Positions 18,482-27,742 of a DNA stretch of 64,000 nt are shown in pieces. The DNA is from Ralstonia sp. 25mfcol4.1. Lineage in GTDB: Bacteria > Pseudomonadota > Gammaproteobacteria > Burkholderiales > Burkholderiaceae. The DNA is taken from contig NZ_FNJO01000010.1 in the NCBI RefSeq assembly GCF_900104095.1, forward strand, positions 144,231 through 208,230, read 5' to 3'. The notes beneath the pieces were generated by a model that ran no database searches, had not been told where the DNA came from, and saw nothing but the letters and a program-made list of their open reading frames with translations. Position 1 is the first letter of the stretch, and the number at the start of each line of letters is the position of its first letter. The translations under genes were made by a program, and so were the position numbers.

Positions 18482-18843
18482 GGCTTGTCTCCTGAGAGTC
18501 GAAATGACCGCATGTCGAACCCGCGTTCTACATGCGAACGTCTTTTAGTCGTGGCCGGGAGCGTAAGACTTTGGATCGAGCAATGTCAAGGCAATGAATG
18601 GGCTGATTTATTCTTCTTGACGCAACAATTCGATGTTGCGGCGCAGCGCAACATGACCCTCGGCCGATAGCGCGAGGGCTGGTGTCTTTCAGGCGAAAAC
18701 GGGGATTTTGCGATGCAGCATCAACCTTTCAGGCCAGAAAGGCTGATGACCGGTATCCGCACAGAACGCGGGGCCGTCGATGAGGAAAACAGAGTGTCGG
18801 GAAAGGCCCGGACATCACCGGGCCCTGGGTGGGATCACCGACT
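18482..18843. other. 362-bp intergenic region between BON gene and AtoE transporter
   Basis: No convincing gene is seen. It holds short dyads, CGTTC-N7-GAACG near 18524-18540 and CCTTTC-AGGCCA-GAAAGG (18725-18742), and the terminator-like hairpin annotated separately. The side next to 18481 must carry the promoter of the transporter operon, but no clear -35/-10 pair was picked out. Confidence 0.5.
18802..18824 (-). terminator. Probable intrinsic terminator of the BON-domain gene
   Basis: On the minus strand GGCCCGG-TGATGT-CCGGGCC forms a 7-bp GC stem followed by TTTC, 20 bases after the BON gene stop. The U-run is short, so strength is uncertain. Confidence 0.5.
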
Positions 18844-19509
18844 TCAACGAATGCGCAGTTCGTTGTGCACGTCCTTCACGCCCATGACGTGTTCGACGAT
18901 GTCCTCGATGCGATGCTTCTCACCCCGGTCATGGGCTGCCCCGCGCAAGGTCACCACGCCGCCCTCGACGTCGACCTCAACCTCGTGCAAATCGACGTGG
19001 CCGTCATGCGCCAGGCGCGAGCAGACATCGTCGCGGATGCGCTCGTCGGAACGGACGTAGCCCTTTGGCCAGACTGGCTCGGATCGATGCACGGGCTCGC
19101 CATACCCGCCAGCATAGCCGCCGCCATACCTGCCGCCATACCTGCCGCCATACCCGCCACCATAGCCGCGTTCGGCCTCGCGGGGCACTCCCGCAACCCG
19201 GCCACCTGCCCCGGCCCGATGGCGCAAGGCGCCGTCCTCGTGCCGGTCCTGCCAGTTCACGTCCGCGGCGCGATGCCAGCGGGCGCGGCCGGGTGCGGTA
19301 CGCAGGCCGTCGTCGTCGGCAATGCCATAGGCGGCCGGGTCGACATGCGATGACTCGTAAACGCTGGCGTCGGGCCGGGGGGCCCGCGCCCAAGGGCGCG
19401 GATACGAATCGGGTCCGCCAAAGTCCTCGGTCTGGTCGTGGACGGCCCAGTCGCTGCCTTCATTGAGCACACCGGGGCGGAACCAGGGGTTTTTCAGCTT
19501 CTGTGTCAT
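18844..19509 (-). CDS. BON domain protein with Gly/Tyr-rich linker
   Basis: 221 residues. The N-terminal half is hydrophilic and unrecognised; a GYGGGYGGRYGGRYGGGYAG tract follows; the last ~70 residues form a BON domain (DERIRDDVCSRL, VEVDVEGGVVTLRG, EDIVEHVMGVKDVHNEL). BON domains bind phospholipid or other envelope ligands, but no signal peptide is present from the chosen start, so location is unclear. ATG 19509 has AAGGAGA upstream. Similar BON proteins in this bacterial group are often stress-induced; that is family knowledge, not shown here. Confidence 0.8.
   Translation of the reverse strand: MTQKLKNPWFRPGVLNEGSDWAVHDQTEDFGGPDSYPRPWARAPRPDASVYESSHVDPAAYGIADDDGLRTAPGRARWHRAADVNWQDRHEDGALRHRAGAGGRVAGVPREAERGYGGGYGGRYGGRYGGGYAGGYGEPVHRSEPVWPKGYVRSDERIRDDVCSRLAHDGHVDLHEVEVDVEGGVVTLRGAAHDRGEKHRIEDIVEHVMGVKDVHNELRIR
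19120..19155. repeat. Three 12-bp tandem repeats in the BON gene
   Basis: GCCGCCATACCT at 19120-19131 and 19132-19143 and GCCGCCATACCC at 19144-19155 encode the Gly/Tyr/Arg linker. The 12-base unit keeps frame, so copy number can vary without inactivating the gene. Confidence 0.75.
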
Positions 19510-19665
19510 CTGGGTCTCCTTAGCGCGTCTGCCGCGATCCCTGGAACCCTGCAAGTTCTGTTCCGCTGGCTGTCGGGCCACAATCGCCCGCGCTTCCGCC
19601 GGGAATCGCTTGCGGGCCATGTAGACCTGCAAGCCTGCGTGGAAGATTTACCGAGCCCGGGCGTG

Positions 19666-20565
19666 TCAGTCCGCCTCCAGCCGCGCGCGCAGGAAATCCA
19701 CGAAAGCACGCACCTTGGGCGACGCCACGGCGCCCCGTGGAAACACCGCGTTGAAATCCTGCGCCGGCCCGATCCATTCAGGCAGCACGCGCCGCAGCCG
19801 CCCCGCCTTGACATCGGCGGCCATGCTCCGGTGCATGGCCAGCGACAGGCCCTGTCCCGCGCACAGCGCATCGTGCAGCAGGGCAGGATCGCTGGCGACG
19901 ATGACCGGGTCCACGGCGAATGACTGGGCGCGCCCGCCGTCCCTGCGCAGCGGCCACGCATAGCCGCGCTCGCGCCGCGCCTGGTGCAGGGCCAGCGTGG
20001 CATGGCCTTCGAGTTCGGACGGGTGCGCCGGCATGCCGGCGCGCTTCAGGTAGCCCGGGCTGGCATAGACGCCCGTGGCGAAGCTGCCGAGCCGGCGCGC
20101 CACCAGATCGGAATCGGGCAGCACACCCAGGCGCAGCGCCACGTCGATGTCATCGGCCACCAGGTCGAGCGGCACGTGCGAAGCCAGGATTTCGAGCCTG
20201 ACGTCCGGAAAGGCCGTCCGAAAATCCGCCAGCAATGGCGCGATCCACGCCGCACCGAACGAATACGGCAACGTCACGCGCAGCCAGCCGCGCGGGCCGG
20301 CCTGCAACTGGTGGACCGCCGCCTCGGCGTCGTCGATCTGACGCACCAGGTCGCGCGCATGGGCGTAGTACAGCCCGCCCGCTTCGGTCAGGCCCAGCCG
20401 GCGCGTGGTCCGATGCAGCAACTGGGCGCCCAGTTGCGCTTCCAGCGCCATCACCCGGCGGCTGACGGTGGTCTTCGGCATCTTCAGCAGCCGCGCCCCG
20501 GCCGTGAAGCTGCCCGCCTGCACCACGCGCACAAAAATCAGCGTGTCGTTGAGATCCGCGGCCAT
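19666..20565 (-). CDS. LysR family transcriptional regulator
   Basis: 299 residues with the N-terminal winged helix-turn-helix (GSFTAGARLLKMPKTTVSRRV) and a LysR substrate-binding domain of the group that begins RGWLRVTLPYSFG. It is divergent from the amidase gene across 133 bases, the classic arrangement for a regulator and its target, so it probably controls that amidase. The inducer is unknown. Confidence 0.9.
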   Translation of the reverse strand: MAADLNDTLIFVRVVQAGSFTAGARLLKMPKTTVSRRVMALEAQLGAQLLHRTTRRLGLTEAGGLYYAHARDLVRQIDDAEAAVHQLQAGPRGWLRVTLPYSFGAAWIAPLLADFRTAFPDVRLEILASHVPLDLVADDIDVALRLGVLPDSDLVARRLGSFATGVYASPGYLKRAGMPAHPSELEGHATLALHQARRERGYAWPLRRDGGRAQSFAVDPVIVASDPALLHDALCAGQGLSLAMHRSMAADVKAGRLRRVLPEWIGPAQDFNAVFPRGAVASPKVRAFVDFLRARLEAD

Positions 20566-20698
20566 GCCGGTCCACTCCAGAACGGAAACAGCGGCGATTG
20601 TCCCACCAATGGCCCAATCACGCCCATTTCCGAGGACTAATCAGCATGCGCGGCCATCCCTACGATGCGAACCCATCCCACTGCAAACTGGAGAAACC

Positions 20699-22153
20699 AT
20701 GACACTGACCGAATACGTGACCCACGACGCGCTGGGCCTGGCCGCGCTTGTCGCCCGCAAGGAAGTCACGGCCGAAGAACTGGCCGAACTGGCACGCGAG
20801 GCCATCGAAGCCGTCAACCCGGCCATCGGCGCGGTGGTCGAGCACTGGCCGCTGGCCGACGCCGGTCAGGCTAAGGTCGATGGTCCGCTTGCCGGCGTGC
20901 CCTTCCTGATCAAGGACCTGGCGATCGCCATGGCCGGCAGGCGGCTGGAACTGGGGTCGCGGCTGGCGGCCGGTCTGGTGGCGCCGGACGATTCGAACCT
21001 GATGCAGCGGCTGCGCGCCGCCGGGCTGGTCACGCTGGGCCGCACGGCCACGCCCGAAATGGCGTTCAGCACGGCCACGGAATCGGTGCAGCAAGGCCAG
21101 ACCCGCAACCCCTGGGATACGCAGCGCAGCGCGGGCGGCTCCAGCGGTGGGGCTGCCGCAGCCGTGGCGGCCGGGATCGTGCCGCTGGCCCACGCCACCG
21201 ATGCAGCGGGATCGATCCGCGTGCCGGCGTCGTTCACGGGACTGTTCGGCCTGAAATCCACGCGCGGCCGGGTTTCGAACGGTCCGGCGCTCGACGAGGT
21301 CTTCGCCGGGCTTGGCGTGCAAGGCGGCCTGAGCCGCACCGTGCGCGACAGCGCCGCGCTGCTTGATGCCATCCACGGCACGGCAGCCGGCGAGCCGTAT
21401 CACACCGCGGCCCCCGCGCGGCCTTTCCTCGCCGAGGTCGGCCGCGACCCGGGACGCCTGCGCATCGGGCTGATGCTGGCGCCCTGGAACGATGGCGCGG
21501 TGTCACAAGTTGTGACGGATGCCACCACCGATGCCGCCCGCAAGCTGGCGGGTCTCGGCCACCACGTCGAGCTGGTGCGCCCGGACCTTGGGGTGTCCTG
21601 GGACGCCTTCGTCCATGCCAACGCGCAAATCTGGTGTGCCACGCTGGTGAACTGGATCGACGCCGTTGCCGTGCAGACCGGCCGGCGCGTGGATGCCGAT
21701 ACGCTGGAACCGGCCACGCTGGCGGCCTATCGCTACGGCCAGCGTGTCACGGGCACGGCATTCGCGGCGGCCCTGGATGTTCGCAACGCCGTCACGCGCG
21801 CCACGGCCGGCTGGTTTGCCGGGACCGACATCGTCATGACGCCCACCATGCCAGACCTGCCCGAGCCCGTGGGCACCTATGCGGCCGGCGCCGAGCAGAT
21901 GGACGGGCTGGCATGGACGGCGCGCGTGTTCCGGCACTCGCCGTTCACACCGGCCTTCAACGTGGCGGGCCTGCCCGCGATGTCCGTACCGATGGCCACC
22001 GCGCCAACGGGGCCGCATGCCGGTTTGCCAATCGGCATCCAGTTCGGCGCCGGCTTCGGGCAGGAGGCGACGCTATTCCGCCTGGCCGGCCAGATCGAGC
22101 AGGCACACCCCTGGGCCGGCCGGCATCCGGCGGTCTGGGCTGGCCGGACGTGA
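20699..22153 (+). CDS. Amidase (amidase signature family)
   Basis: 484 residues with the Ser-cisSer-Lys triad of amidase signature enzymes: Lys72 in FLIKDLA, Ser148 in RSAGGSSGG and Ser172 in DAAGSIR. The loop before the nucleophile reads ATDAAGSIR where many relatives have GSDTGGSIR. It hydrolyses a carboxylic amide to acid and ammonia in the cytosol; no GatB partner is near, so it is not the tRNA amidotransferase. ATG 20699 has CTGGAG upstream, and the longer open frame into the LysR gene is a shadow. Confidence 0.88.
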   Translation: MTLTEYVTHDALGLAALVARKEVTAEELAELAREAIEAVNPAIGAVVEHWPLADAGQAKVDGPLAGVPFLIKDLAIAMAGRRLELGSRLAAGLVAPDDSNLMQRLRAAGLVTLGRTATPEMAFSTATESVQQGQTRNPWDTQRSAGGSSGGAAAAVAAGIVPLAHATDAAGSIRVPASFTGLFGLKSTRGRVSNGPALDEVFAGLGVQGGLSRTVRDSAALLDAIHGTAAGEPYHTAAPARPFLAEVGRDPGRLRIGLMLAPWNDGAVSQVVTDATTDAARKLAGLGHHVELVRPDLGVSWDAFVHANAQIWCATLVNWIDAVAVQTGRRVDADTLEPATLAAYRYGQRVTGTAFAAALDVRNAVTRATAGWFAGTDIVMTPTMPDLPEPVGTYAAGAEQMDGLAWTARVFRHSPFTPAFNVAGLPAMSVPMATAPTGPHAGLPIGIQFGAGFGQEATLFRLAGQIEQAHPWAGRHPAVWAGRT

Positions 22154-22228
22154 AGCGAGGACGGGGCGGCAGGGGCCGACGCATTAGAATGACGCGCCAG
22201 CCCTGCGCCACCTCGCCATAACCGCCCC

Positions 22229-23155
22229 ATGATTCCGTCCGTCTCCGCCCTGCACAACCGCCTGAAGATGCAGCACCTGCGCCTGCTGGTCGCCATCGAG
22301 GAACGGGGGTCACTGCGCCAGGCGGCCGAGGCGCTGACATTGTCGCAGCCGGCCGTCAGCAAGATGCTGCAGGACATGGAAGACCTGCTGGGCGTGTCGC
22401 TGTTCGAGCGGCACGCGCGCGGCCTGCGGCCCACGCGCTTTGGCGGCGCTGCCACGCGCTACGCCAAGCTCGTGTTTGCCGACATGGCCGGGTTGCGCGA
22501 TGAACTGGTGGCGCTGGAAGCGGGCAAGATCGGCCGCGTGCGCGTGGGCGCGGTGATGGCGCCCACGCCGGGGCTGCTCGCCAGCGCCATCCGGCAGCTC
22601 AATCGCGATCACCCGCAGCTTGAAATCGCCGTGCAGGTCGACACCAGCGACGTGCTGATGCCGCAACTGGAGCGCGACCAGCTCGACGTCGTGCTGGGCC
22701 GCGTGCCCGAGGGCTGGGACACCAGCGCGCTGGATTTCGAGCAGCTTGGCGACGAAGGCCTGGCCATCGTGGTCGGGCCGCAGCACCCGCTGGCGACACG
22801 CGGCGAACTGGCGTTCGCGGAGCTGACCCGGTATCCGTGGATCATGCAGCCCCGCCCCAGCCCGATGCGCGCGCTGCTGGACCGCTCTTTCGAGGACGCC
22901 GGCGTGCCGGCGCCCCCTTCGACCATCGAGACGGCCGCCGTACTGATGACCACCTCGCTGCTGATCGACAGCGAACTGATTGCCGTGCTGCCCGAATCGG
23001 TGGCCGCCTACTACGCGCAGCTGGGCGCGCTGGCCGTGCTGCCGCTGCCCCTGCCGATCAAGCTCGGGCCGTACGGCATCGTCACGCGGCGCGGGCGCCC
23101 GGTGTCGGCGTCGATGAGCCTGCTGATCGATACCCTGCGCGCCCACGCCGCCTGA
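22229..23155 (+). CDS. LysR family transcriptional regulator
   Basis: 308 residues with the LysR helix-turn-helix (GSLRQAAEALTLSQPAVSKML) and an effector domain starting GRVRVGAVMAPTPG. It is convergent with the DapA-like gene (16 bases between stops) and follows the amidase by 75 bases. It may regulate the sugar-acid cluster that follows; no operator was identified. Confidence 0.88.
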   Translation: MIPSVSALHNRLKMQHLRLLVAIEERGSLRQAAEALTLSQPAVSKMLQDMEDLLGVSLFERHARGLRPTRFGGAATRYAKLVFADMAGLRDELVALEAGKIGRVRVGAVMAPTPGLLASAIRQLNRDHPQLEIAVQVDTSDVLMPQLERDQLDVVLGRVPEGWDTSALDFEQLGDEGLAIVVGPQHPLATRGELAFAELTRYPWIMQPRPSPMRALLDRSFEDAGVPAPPSTIETAAVLMTTSLLIDSELIAVLPESVAAYYAQLGALAVLPLPLPIKLGPYGIVTRRGRPVSASMSLLIDTLRAHAA

Positions 23156-23171
23156 TCACCGCCCTGCCGGC

Positions 23172-24122
23172 TCAGCGTCCCCAGCGCAGCACCAGCGGAT
23201 CGAGCCGTCGCGCCACCTTCAGCAAGCCCTCGCGCGTGGCCGGATGCATCGGCTGCAGCGGATGACGCACGGCATCCGAGCGGATCACGCCGCCTTCCTG
23301 CATCAGCACCTTGGCGGTGGCCAGCCAGCCCTGGCGGTTTTCGTAGTTGATCAGCGGCAGCCATTGCTGGTAGCGGTCGGCCGCCGCGTCGGCATCGCCC
23401 GCCTGCCAGGCGTCGAGGATCTGGCGGATGCCGTCCGGGTAGCCGGCGCCGGTCATGGCACCGGTTGCGCCGGCTTCCAGGTCGGCCATCAGCGTGATCG
23501 CTTCCTCGCCGTCCCAGGGCCCCACGATGGCGTCGCCGCCCAGCGCGATCAGTTCGCGCAATTTGGCGGCCGCCTGCGGCACCTCGATCTTGAAGTACGA
23601 CACATTGGCCAGTTCGCGGGCCATGCGCGCCAGGAACGGCGCCGACAGCGTGGTGCCGCTGACCGGCGCATCCTGGATCATGATCGGGATGTCGACGGCC
23701 GCCGATACGGTGGCAAAGAACTCGTAGATGCTGCGCTCCGGCACCCGGATCGTGGCGCCGTGGTACGGCGGCATGACCATCACCATGGCGGCACCGGCGT
23801 CCTGCGCGGCGCGACTGCGCTCGGCACAGATGCGCGAGCTGAAGTGCGTGGTGGTGACGATCACCGGCACGCGGCCGGCCACGTGATCGAGCACCGTGGT
23901 CATCAGCAGCTGGCGCTCGTCGTCGGTCAGCACGAACTGCTCGGAAAAGTTCGCCAGGATGCAGATGCCGTGCGAACCGGCATCGATCATGAAATCGATG
24001 CAGCGGCGCTGGCCGTCCAGGTCCAGCCCGCCCTGGGCGTCGAAGATGGTGGGTGCCACCGGGAACACGCCGCGATACTGGGCCGCAATGGGGGCCGGAA
24101 TGGGGGCCGGAATCTGGGTCAT
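23172..24122 (-). CDS. Dihydrodipicolinate synthase family protein (class I aldolase/dehydratase)
   Basis: A 316-residue TIM-barrel protein of the DapA/NAL superfamily. Visible are FPVAPTIFDAQGGLDL, the GxxGI-type GSHGICILANFSEQ and the probable Schiff-base Lys in SYFKIEVPQ. The substrate-binding segment differs from true DapA, so a keto-deoxy sugar acid aldolase or dehydratase is more likely than lysine synthesis. ATG 24122 has AAAGGAGA before it. It is divergent from the Bug protein gene, next to PdxA-like and rhamnonate-dehydratase-like genes, which supports a sugar-acid role. Confidence 0.82.
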   Translation of the reverse strand: MTQIPAPIPAPIAAQYRGVFPVAPTIFDAQGGLDLDGQRRCIDFMIDAGSHGICILANFSEQFVLTDDERQLLMTTVLDHVAGRVPVIVTTTHFSSRICAERSRAAQDAGAAMVMVMPPYHGATIRVPERSIYEFFATVSAAVDIPIMIQDAPVSGTTLSAPFLARMARELANVSYFKIEVPQAAAKLRELIALGGDAIVGPWDGEEAITLMADLEAGATGAMTGAGYPDGIRQILDAWQAGDADAAADRYQQWLPLINYENRQGWLATAKVLMQEGGVIRSDAVRHPLQPMHPATREGLLKVARRLDPLVLRWGR

Positions 24123-24367
24123 GCTGTCTCCTTTGTTGTCTTGTGCCGCCAAATATACGGGCCGCTCGCTGGCCTGCCTATTGAATCCTGCGGATACCCT
24201 GATCGCCTGCGGTGATCGCTCGGCGGCAGGCCGGCGCGCCGACGCCGCGTTAACCCCGATATCACCGCCGCTTATCGCCGCTTCAGAAATGCTCAGTTTT
24301 CGGGGGGTACTCATCTTTCGTATAGTGGACGTCACGCAGCGCAGACTGCCCATCGACGGAGACAATC

Positions 24368-25333
24368 ATGAAGACATGGATGGCCGGCACCCTGGCCGGT
24401 ATCGCGGTGTTTGGCATGGCGGCGCCATGCGCCCGGGCCGACGATGCCCGCCCGATCCGCATGATGGTGGGCGCCGCGCCCGGCGGCGGCACCGACATCA
24501 TGGCGCGCATCGTTTCAGACAAGCTGTCCGCCATCCTGAAGCAGCCCGTGGTGGTCGACAACCGTCCCGGCGCATCGAACACCATCGCCGCCGACATCAC
24601 CGCCAAGGCCCAGCCCGATGGCAACACGCTGCTGATGGGTGTGTCGACGTCGCAGGCCATCGCGCCGCACCTGCTCAAGCTGCAGTTCAACCCGCTGAAG
24701 GACCTGGTGCCCGTGGCCCTGGTGGCCCAGGTGCCGAACGTGCTGGTGGTGAACAACCAGCTGCCGGTCCAGGACGCGAAGACGCTGGTCGCCCAGATCC
24801 AGGCCAACCCGGACAAGTACCGCTACAGCTCGTCGGGCGTCGGCAGCACGCAGCATCTGGCGGCGGCGGCCTTCGTCCACCAGATCCACGGCAAGATGCT
24901 TCATGTTCCGTACAAGAGCAGCGCCAGCGGGCTGGTGGACCTGATGGGCGGCCAGGTGGACATGAGCTTCGAGACCATGCCGTCGGTCATCAACCATATC
25001 AAGGCCGGCAAGCTGCGCGCGCTCGCCGTGACGTCCGACAAACGCTCGGCGCTGCTGCCGAACGTGCCGACGCTCAAGGAAGCCGGCGTGCCCGACATCC
25101 AGGCCAATACCTGGTACGGCGTCTACGCCACGGCCGGCACGCCGCCGGCCACGCTGCAGAAAATCAGCGCCGCCATGGCCCAGGTCATGAAGGACCCCGA
25201 CACCGTCCGCCGCCTGGCCGACGTGGGAGCCGTGCCCGGCGCGATGGACCCCGCCCAGTTCGACGCTTTCTCGCGCAGCGAATATGCGCGCTACGGCAAG
25301 CTGATTGCCGAACTCGGCGTGAAACTGGACTGA
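24368..25333 (+). CDS. Bug/TctC family tripartite tricarboxylate transporter substrate-binding protein
   Basis: 321 residues with a clear N-terminal signal peptide (cleavage likely after CARADD-type residues, ~25), then the Bug motifs PIRMMVGAAPGGGTDIMAR, VVDNRPGASN and an internal SSGVGSTQHLAA. It should be a periplasmic binding protein for a small carboxylic acid. No TctA/TctB membrane genes are adjacent; orphan Bug proteins are common in this group. CGGAGA precedes the ATG. TATAGT at 24321-24326 could be a -10, with no good -35. Confidence 0.9.
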   Translation: MKTWMAGTLAGIAVFGMAAPCARADDARPIRMMVGAAPGGGTDIMARIVSDKLSAILKQPVVVDNRPGASNTIAADITAKAQPDGNTLLMGVSTSQAIAPHLLKLQFNPLKDLVPVALVAQVPNVLVVNNQLPVQDAKTLVAQIQANPDKYRYSSSGVGSTQHLAAAAFVHQIHGKMLHVPYKSSASGLVDLMGGQVDMSFETMPSVINHIKAGKLRALAVTSDKRSALLPNVPTLKEAGVPDIQANTWYGVYATAGTPPATLQKISAAMAQVMKDPDTVRRLADVGAVPGAMDPAQFDAFSRSEYARYGKLIAELGVKLD

Positions 25334-25343
25334 ATCGACTGGA

Positions 25344-26390
25344 ATGGACCGACTGGACCGAAACATGCCCCAACGCCCCCGTATTGCCATGGTGCTCGGC
25401 GACCCCGCCGGCATCGGCCCCGAACTGATCGCCCGGCTGCTGGCCGACCCCGTTGCCGCGCAGGCGCGCATCCTGCTGATTGCCGACCGCGAGGAATGGC
25501 GGCGCGGCATGGCGGTGGCGGGCGTGAGCCTGTCGCTGCCCGAAGTGGAACGGCCCGACTTCCAGGGCACCGAGCAGGGCCCGCGCCTATATCACTGGAA
25601 CCTGGACGACAAGCCGGCCTACCCGCGCGGCGAGGCCAGCGCCGCTGGCGGCCGCTATTGCCTTGGTACGCTGCAGGTGGCGCTTACGCTGGCCCAGGCG
25701 GGTCAGGCCGATGCCATCCTGTTCGGCCCGCTCAACAAGAGTTCGATGCACGCCGCTGGCATGGGTCACAACGACGAACTGCACTGGTTTGCCGAGAAGC
25801 TGGGCTACGGCGGCCCGTTCTGCGAATTCAATGTGCTGGACGGCCTGTGGACGTCGCGCGTGACCTCGCACGTGGCCATCCAGGAGGTGCCCGCGCTGAT
25901 TACCCCGGCCCGCGTGCGCGACGCCATCGACCTGATCGACCATGCGCTGCGCCGCTCCGGCGTGGCGACCCCGCGCATCGCCGTCTGCGGCCTGAACCCG
26001 CACAACGGCGACAACGGCGCGTTCGGCCGCGAGGAAATCGACGTGATCGGGCCAGCCGTGGCCGAGGCGCAGTCGCGCGGCGTGGCGGCACAGGGCCCGT
26101 TCCCGGCGGACACCATCTTCCTGAAGGTCCAGGGCGGCCCGGACCAGCGCCAGTTCGATGCCATCGTCACCATGTACCACGACCAGGGCCAGATCGGCAT
26201 CAAGCTGATGGGCTTTTCGCGCGGCGTGACGGTACAGGGCGGGCTGCCCGTGCCGATCACCACGCCGGCCCACGGCACCGCCTTCGACATCACGCAGCAG
26301 GGCCGGGCCAATCCGGGCGCCACGCTGCAAGCGTTCCACCTGGCCTGCCAGATGGGCGCCCGCCGGCTGGCGGATGCCCGCGCCGCCTGA
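25344..26390 (+). CDS. PdxA family 4-hydroxythreonine-4-phosphate dehydrogenase-like protein
   Basis: 348 residues of the PdxA family: [10 protein letters not shown] at the N-terminus, metal-binding His residues in [17 protein letters not shown] and [14 protein letters not shown], and a [11 protein letters not shown]-terminal signature. In a sugar-acid cluster the likely role is oxidation of a phosphorylated or free hydroxy acid (PdxA2-type) rather than pyridoxine synthesis. Two in-frame starts (25344 and 25365) have weak ribosome sites. It lies 10 bases after the Bug gene and 25 before the dehydratase gene. Confidence 0.85.
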   Translation: MDRLDRNMPQRPRIAMVLGDPAGIGPELIARLLADPVAAQARILLIADREEWRRGMAVAGVSLSLPEVERPDFQGTEQGPRLYHWNLDDKPAYPRGEASAAGGRYCLGTLQVALTLAQAGQADAILFGPLNKSSMHAAGMGHNDELHWFAEKLGYGGPFCEFNVLDGLWTSRVTSHVAIQEVPALITPARVRDAIDLIDHALRRSGVATPRIAVCGLNPHNGDNGAFGREEIDVIGPAVAEAQSRGVAAQGPFPADTIFLKVQGGPDQRQFDAIVTMYHDQGQIGIKLMGFSRGVTVQGGLPVPITTPAHGTAFDITQQGRANPGATLQAFHLACQMGARRLADARAA

Positions 26391-26415
26391 CCCCCATCGC
26401 CACCAGGACTCCACC

Positions 26416-27591
26416 ATGAAAATCACCAACGTCCGCGCCCGCGTCTTTCAATGGAAAGGCAAGACGGTGCCGCCGCAGGCGCACTTCTGCACCAACGCCA
26501 CCGACATCCTGTACGACCGCGGCGACGCCATGGGGTCGTTCCGCTTCCACGACTGGCTCGTGGTCGAGGTGGAAACCGACGACGGCCACGTGGGTATCGG
26601 CAACTGCGCGCTGGCCCCGCGCGTGGCCAAGCAGATCGTCGACCAGTACCTGGCGCCGATCGTGATCGGACAGGACCCGTTCGACAATGAATACCTGTGG
26701 CAGAAGATGTACCGCCGCACCCATGCCTGGGGCCGCAAGGGCATCGGCATGGCGGCCATCTCGGCCGTGGACATCGCGCTGTGGGACCTGATGGGCAAGG
26801 CCACCGGCCGGCCCGTGTTCAAGCTGCTGGGCGGCCGCACCAAGGAAAAGATCTGGTGCTACGCATCGAAGCTCTATAACAACGATGACCGCGACGCCTT
26901 CCTGGCCGAAGCCCAGCGTTACCTCGATCAGGGCTTCACGGCGATGAAGATGCGCTTCGGCTACGGCCCCAAGGACGGCCCGGCCGGCATGCAGAAGAAC
27001 CTGGAACAGGTGCGCCTGCTGCGCGAACTGGTGGGCGATGGCGTGGACATCATGCTCGAGTGCTATATGGGCTGGACGCTCGAATACGCCCGCCGCATGA
27101 TCCCGCGCCTGGCCGAATTCAACCCGCGCTGGCTGGAGGAGCCGGTCATCGCCGACGACATCGAGGGCTACGCCGAACTGAAGAAGATGAGCCCCTTCCC
27201 GATCTCGGGCGGCGAGCACGAATTCACGTCGTACGGCTTCAAGGACCTGCTGGAACGGCGCGCGGTGGACGTGATCCAGTACGACACCAACCGCGTGGGC
27301 GGCATCACCGCCGCACAGAAGATCAACGCGATGGCCGAGGCCTGGTCGGTGCCCGTCATTCCCCACGCCGGCCAGATGCACAACTACCATCTGACCATGG
27401 CGTCCACGGCATCGCCGATGTCGGAGTTTTTCCCGGTCCACGACGTGGAGGTGGGCAACGAGCTGTTCTACTACATCTTCCAGGGCGAACCCGCGCCGGA
27501 CAACGGCTACCTGCAACTGGACGACCACCTGCCAGGCCTGGGCCTGACGCTCAACGAGGCGTATTTCGACCAGTTCGAGATTATCGGGTGA
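26416..27591 (+). CDS. Enolase superfamily dehydratase, L-rhamnonate dehydratase-like
   Basis: 391 residues of the mandelate racemase/enolase superfamily. Carboxylate ligands for Mg are in [14 protein letters not shown] and SGGEHEF, and the general-base His is in [11 protein letters not shown]. The segment [14 protein letters not shown] resembles rhamnonate dehydratase (KMxxxxGPHDGDAG), and the K-x-K base pair of other subgroups is absent. It probably dehydrates an aldonic acid to a 2-keto-3-deoxy acid. ATG 26416 is used; the open frame extends upstream into pdxA. The exact sugar acid is not established. Confidence 0.82.
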   Translation: MKITNVRARVFQWKGKTVPPQAHFCTNATDILYDRGDAMGSFRFHDWLVVEVETDDGHVGIGNCALAPRVAKQIVDQYLAPIVIGQDPFDNEYLWQKMYRRTHAWGRKGIGMAAISAVDIALWDLMGKATGRPVFKLLGGRTKEKIWCYASKLYNNDDRDAFLAEAQRYLDQGFTAMKMRFGYGPKDGPAGMQKNLEQVRLLRELVGDGVDIMLECYMGWTLEYARRMIPRLAEFNPRWLEEPVIADDIEGYAELKKMSPFPISGGEHEFTSYGFKDLLERRAVDVIQYDTNRVGGITAAQKINAMAEAWSVPVIPHAGQMHNYHLTMASTASPMSEFFPVHDVEVGNELFYYIFQGEPAPDNGYLQLDDHLPGLGLTLNEAYFDQFEIIG

Positions 27592-27621
27592 CTGACGGCA
27601 GTTTTCCGCTGCCATCCCGGC

Positions 27622-27648
27622 CCCGCTCTCCCGCCTGCGGGAGAGGGG
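27622..27648. repeat. REP-like hairpin, second copy
   Basis: CTCTCCCGC-CT-GCGGGAGAG (27626-27645) is flanked by CCCC/GGG and forms a long GC stem. Its core matches the element at 5285-5309. It lies 31 bases after the dehydratase stop and may act as a terminator or dispersed palindromic element. Confidence 0.6.
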
Positions 27649-27742
27649 CCCGCAGGCGCGCTGCCGACCTTGCGTAAGTTGCACTGCACAACAAATAATA
27701 GAGCGGCTTGTACCTCACGTGAGTCACCTTCGGGAGCGTCGG

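Noticed and set aside
20699..22153. GatA of the tRNA amidotransferase
   Set aside because: No gatB or gatC nearby, and a LysR regulator is divergent, which fits a catabolic amidase.
25344..26390. Housekeeping PdxA in vitamin B6 synthesis
   Set aside because: The neighbours are a Bug protein and an aldonic acid dehydratase, not ksgA or surA as is usual for biosynthetic pdxA.
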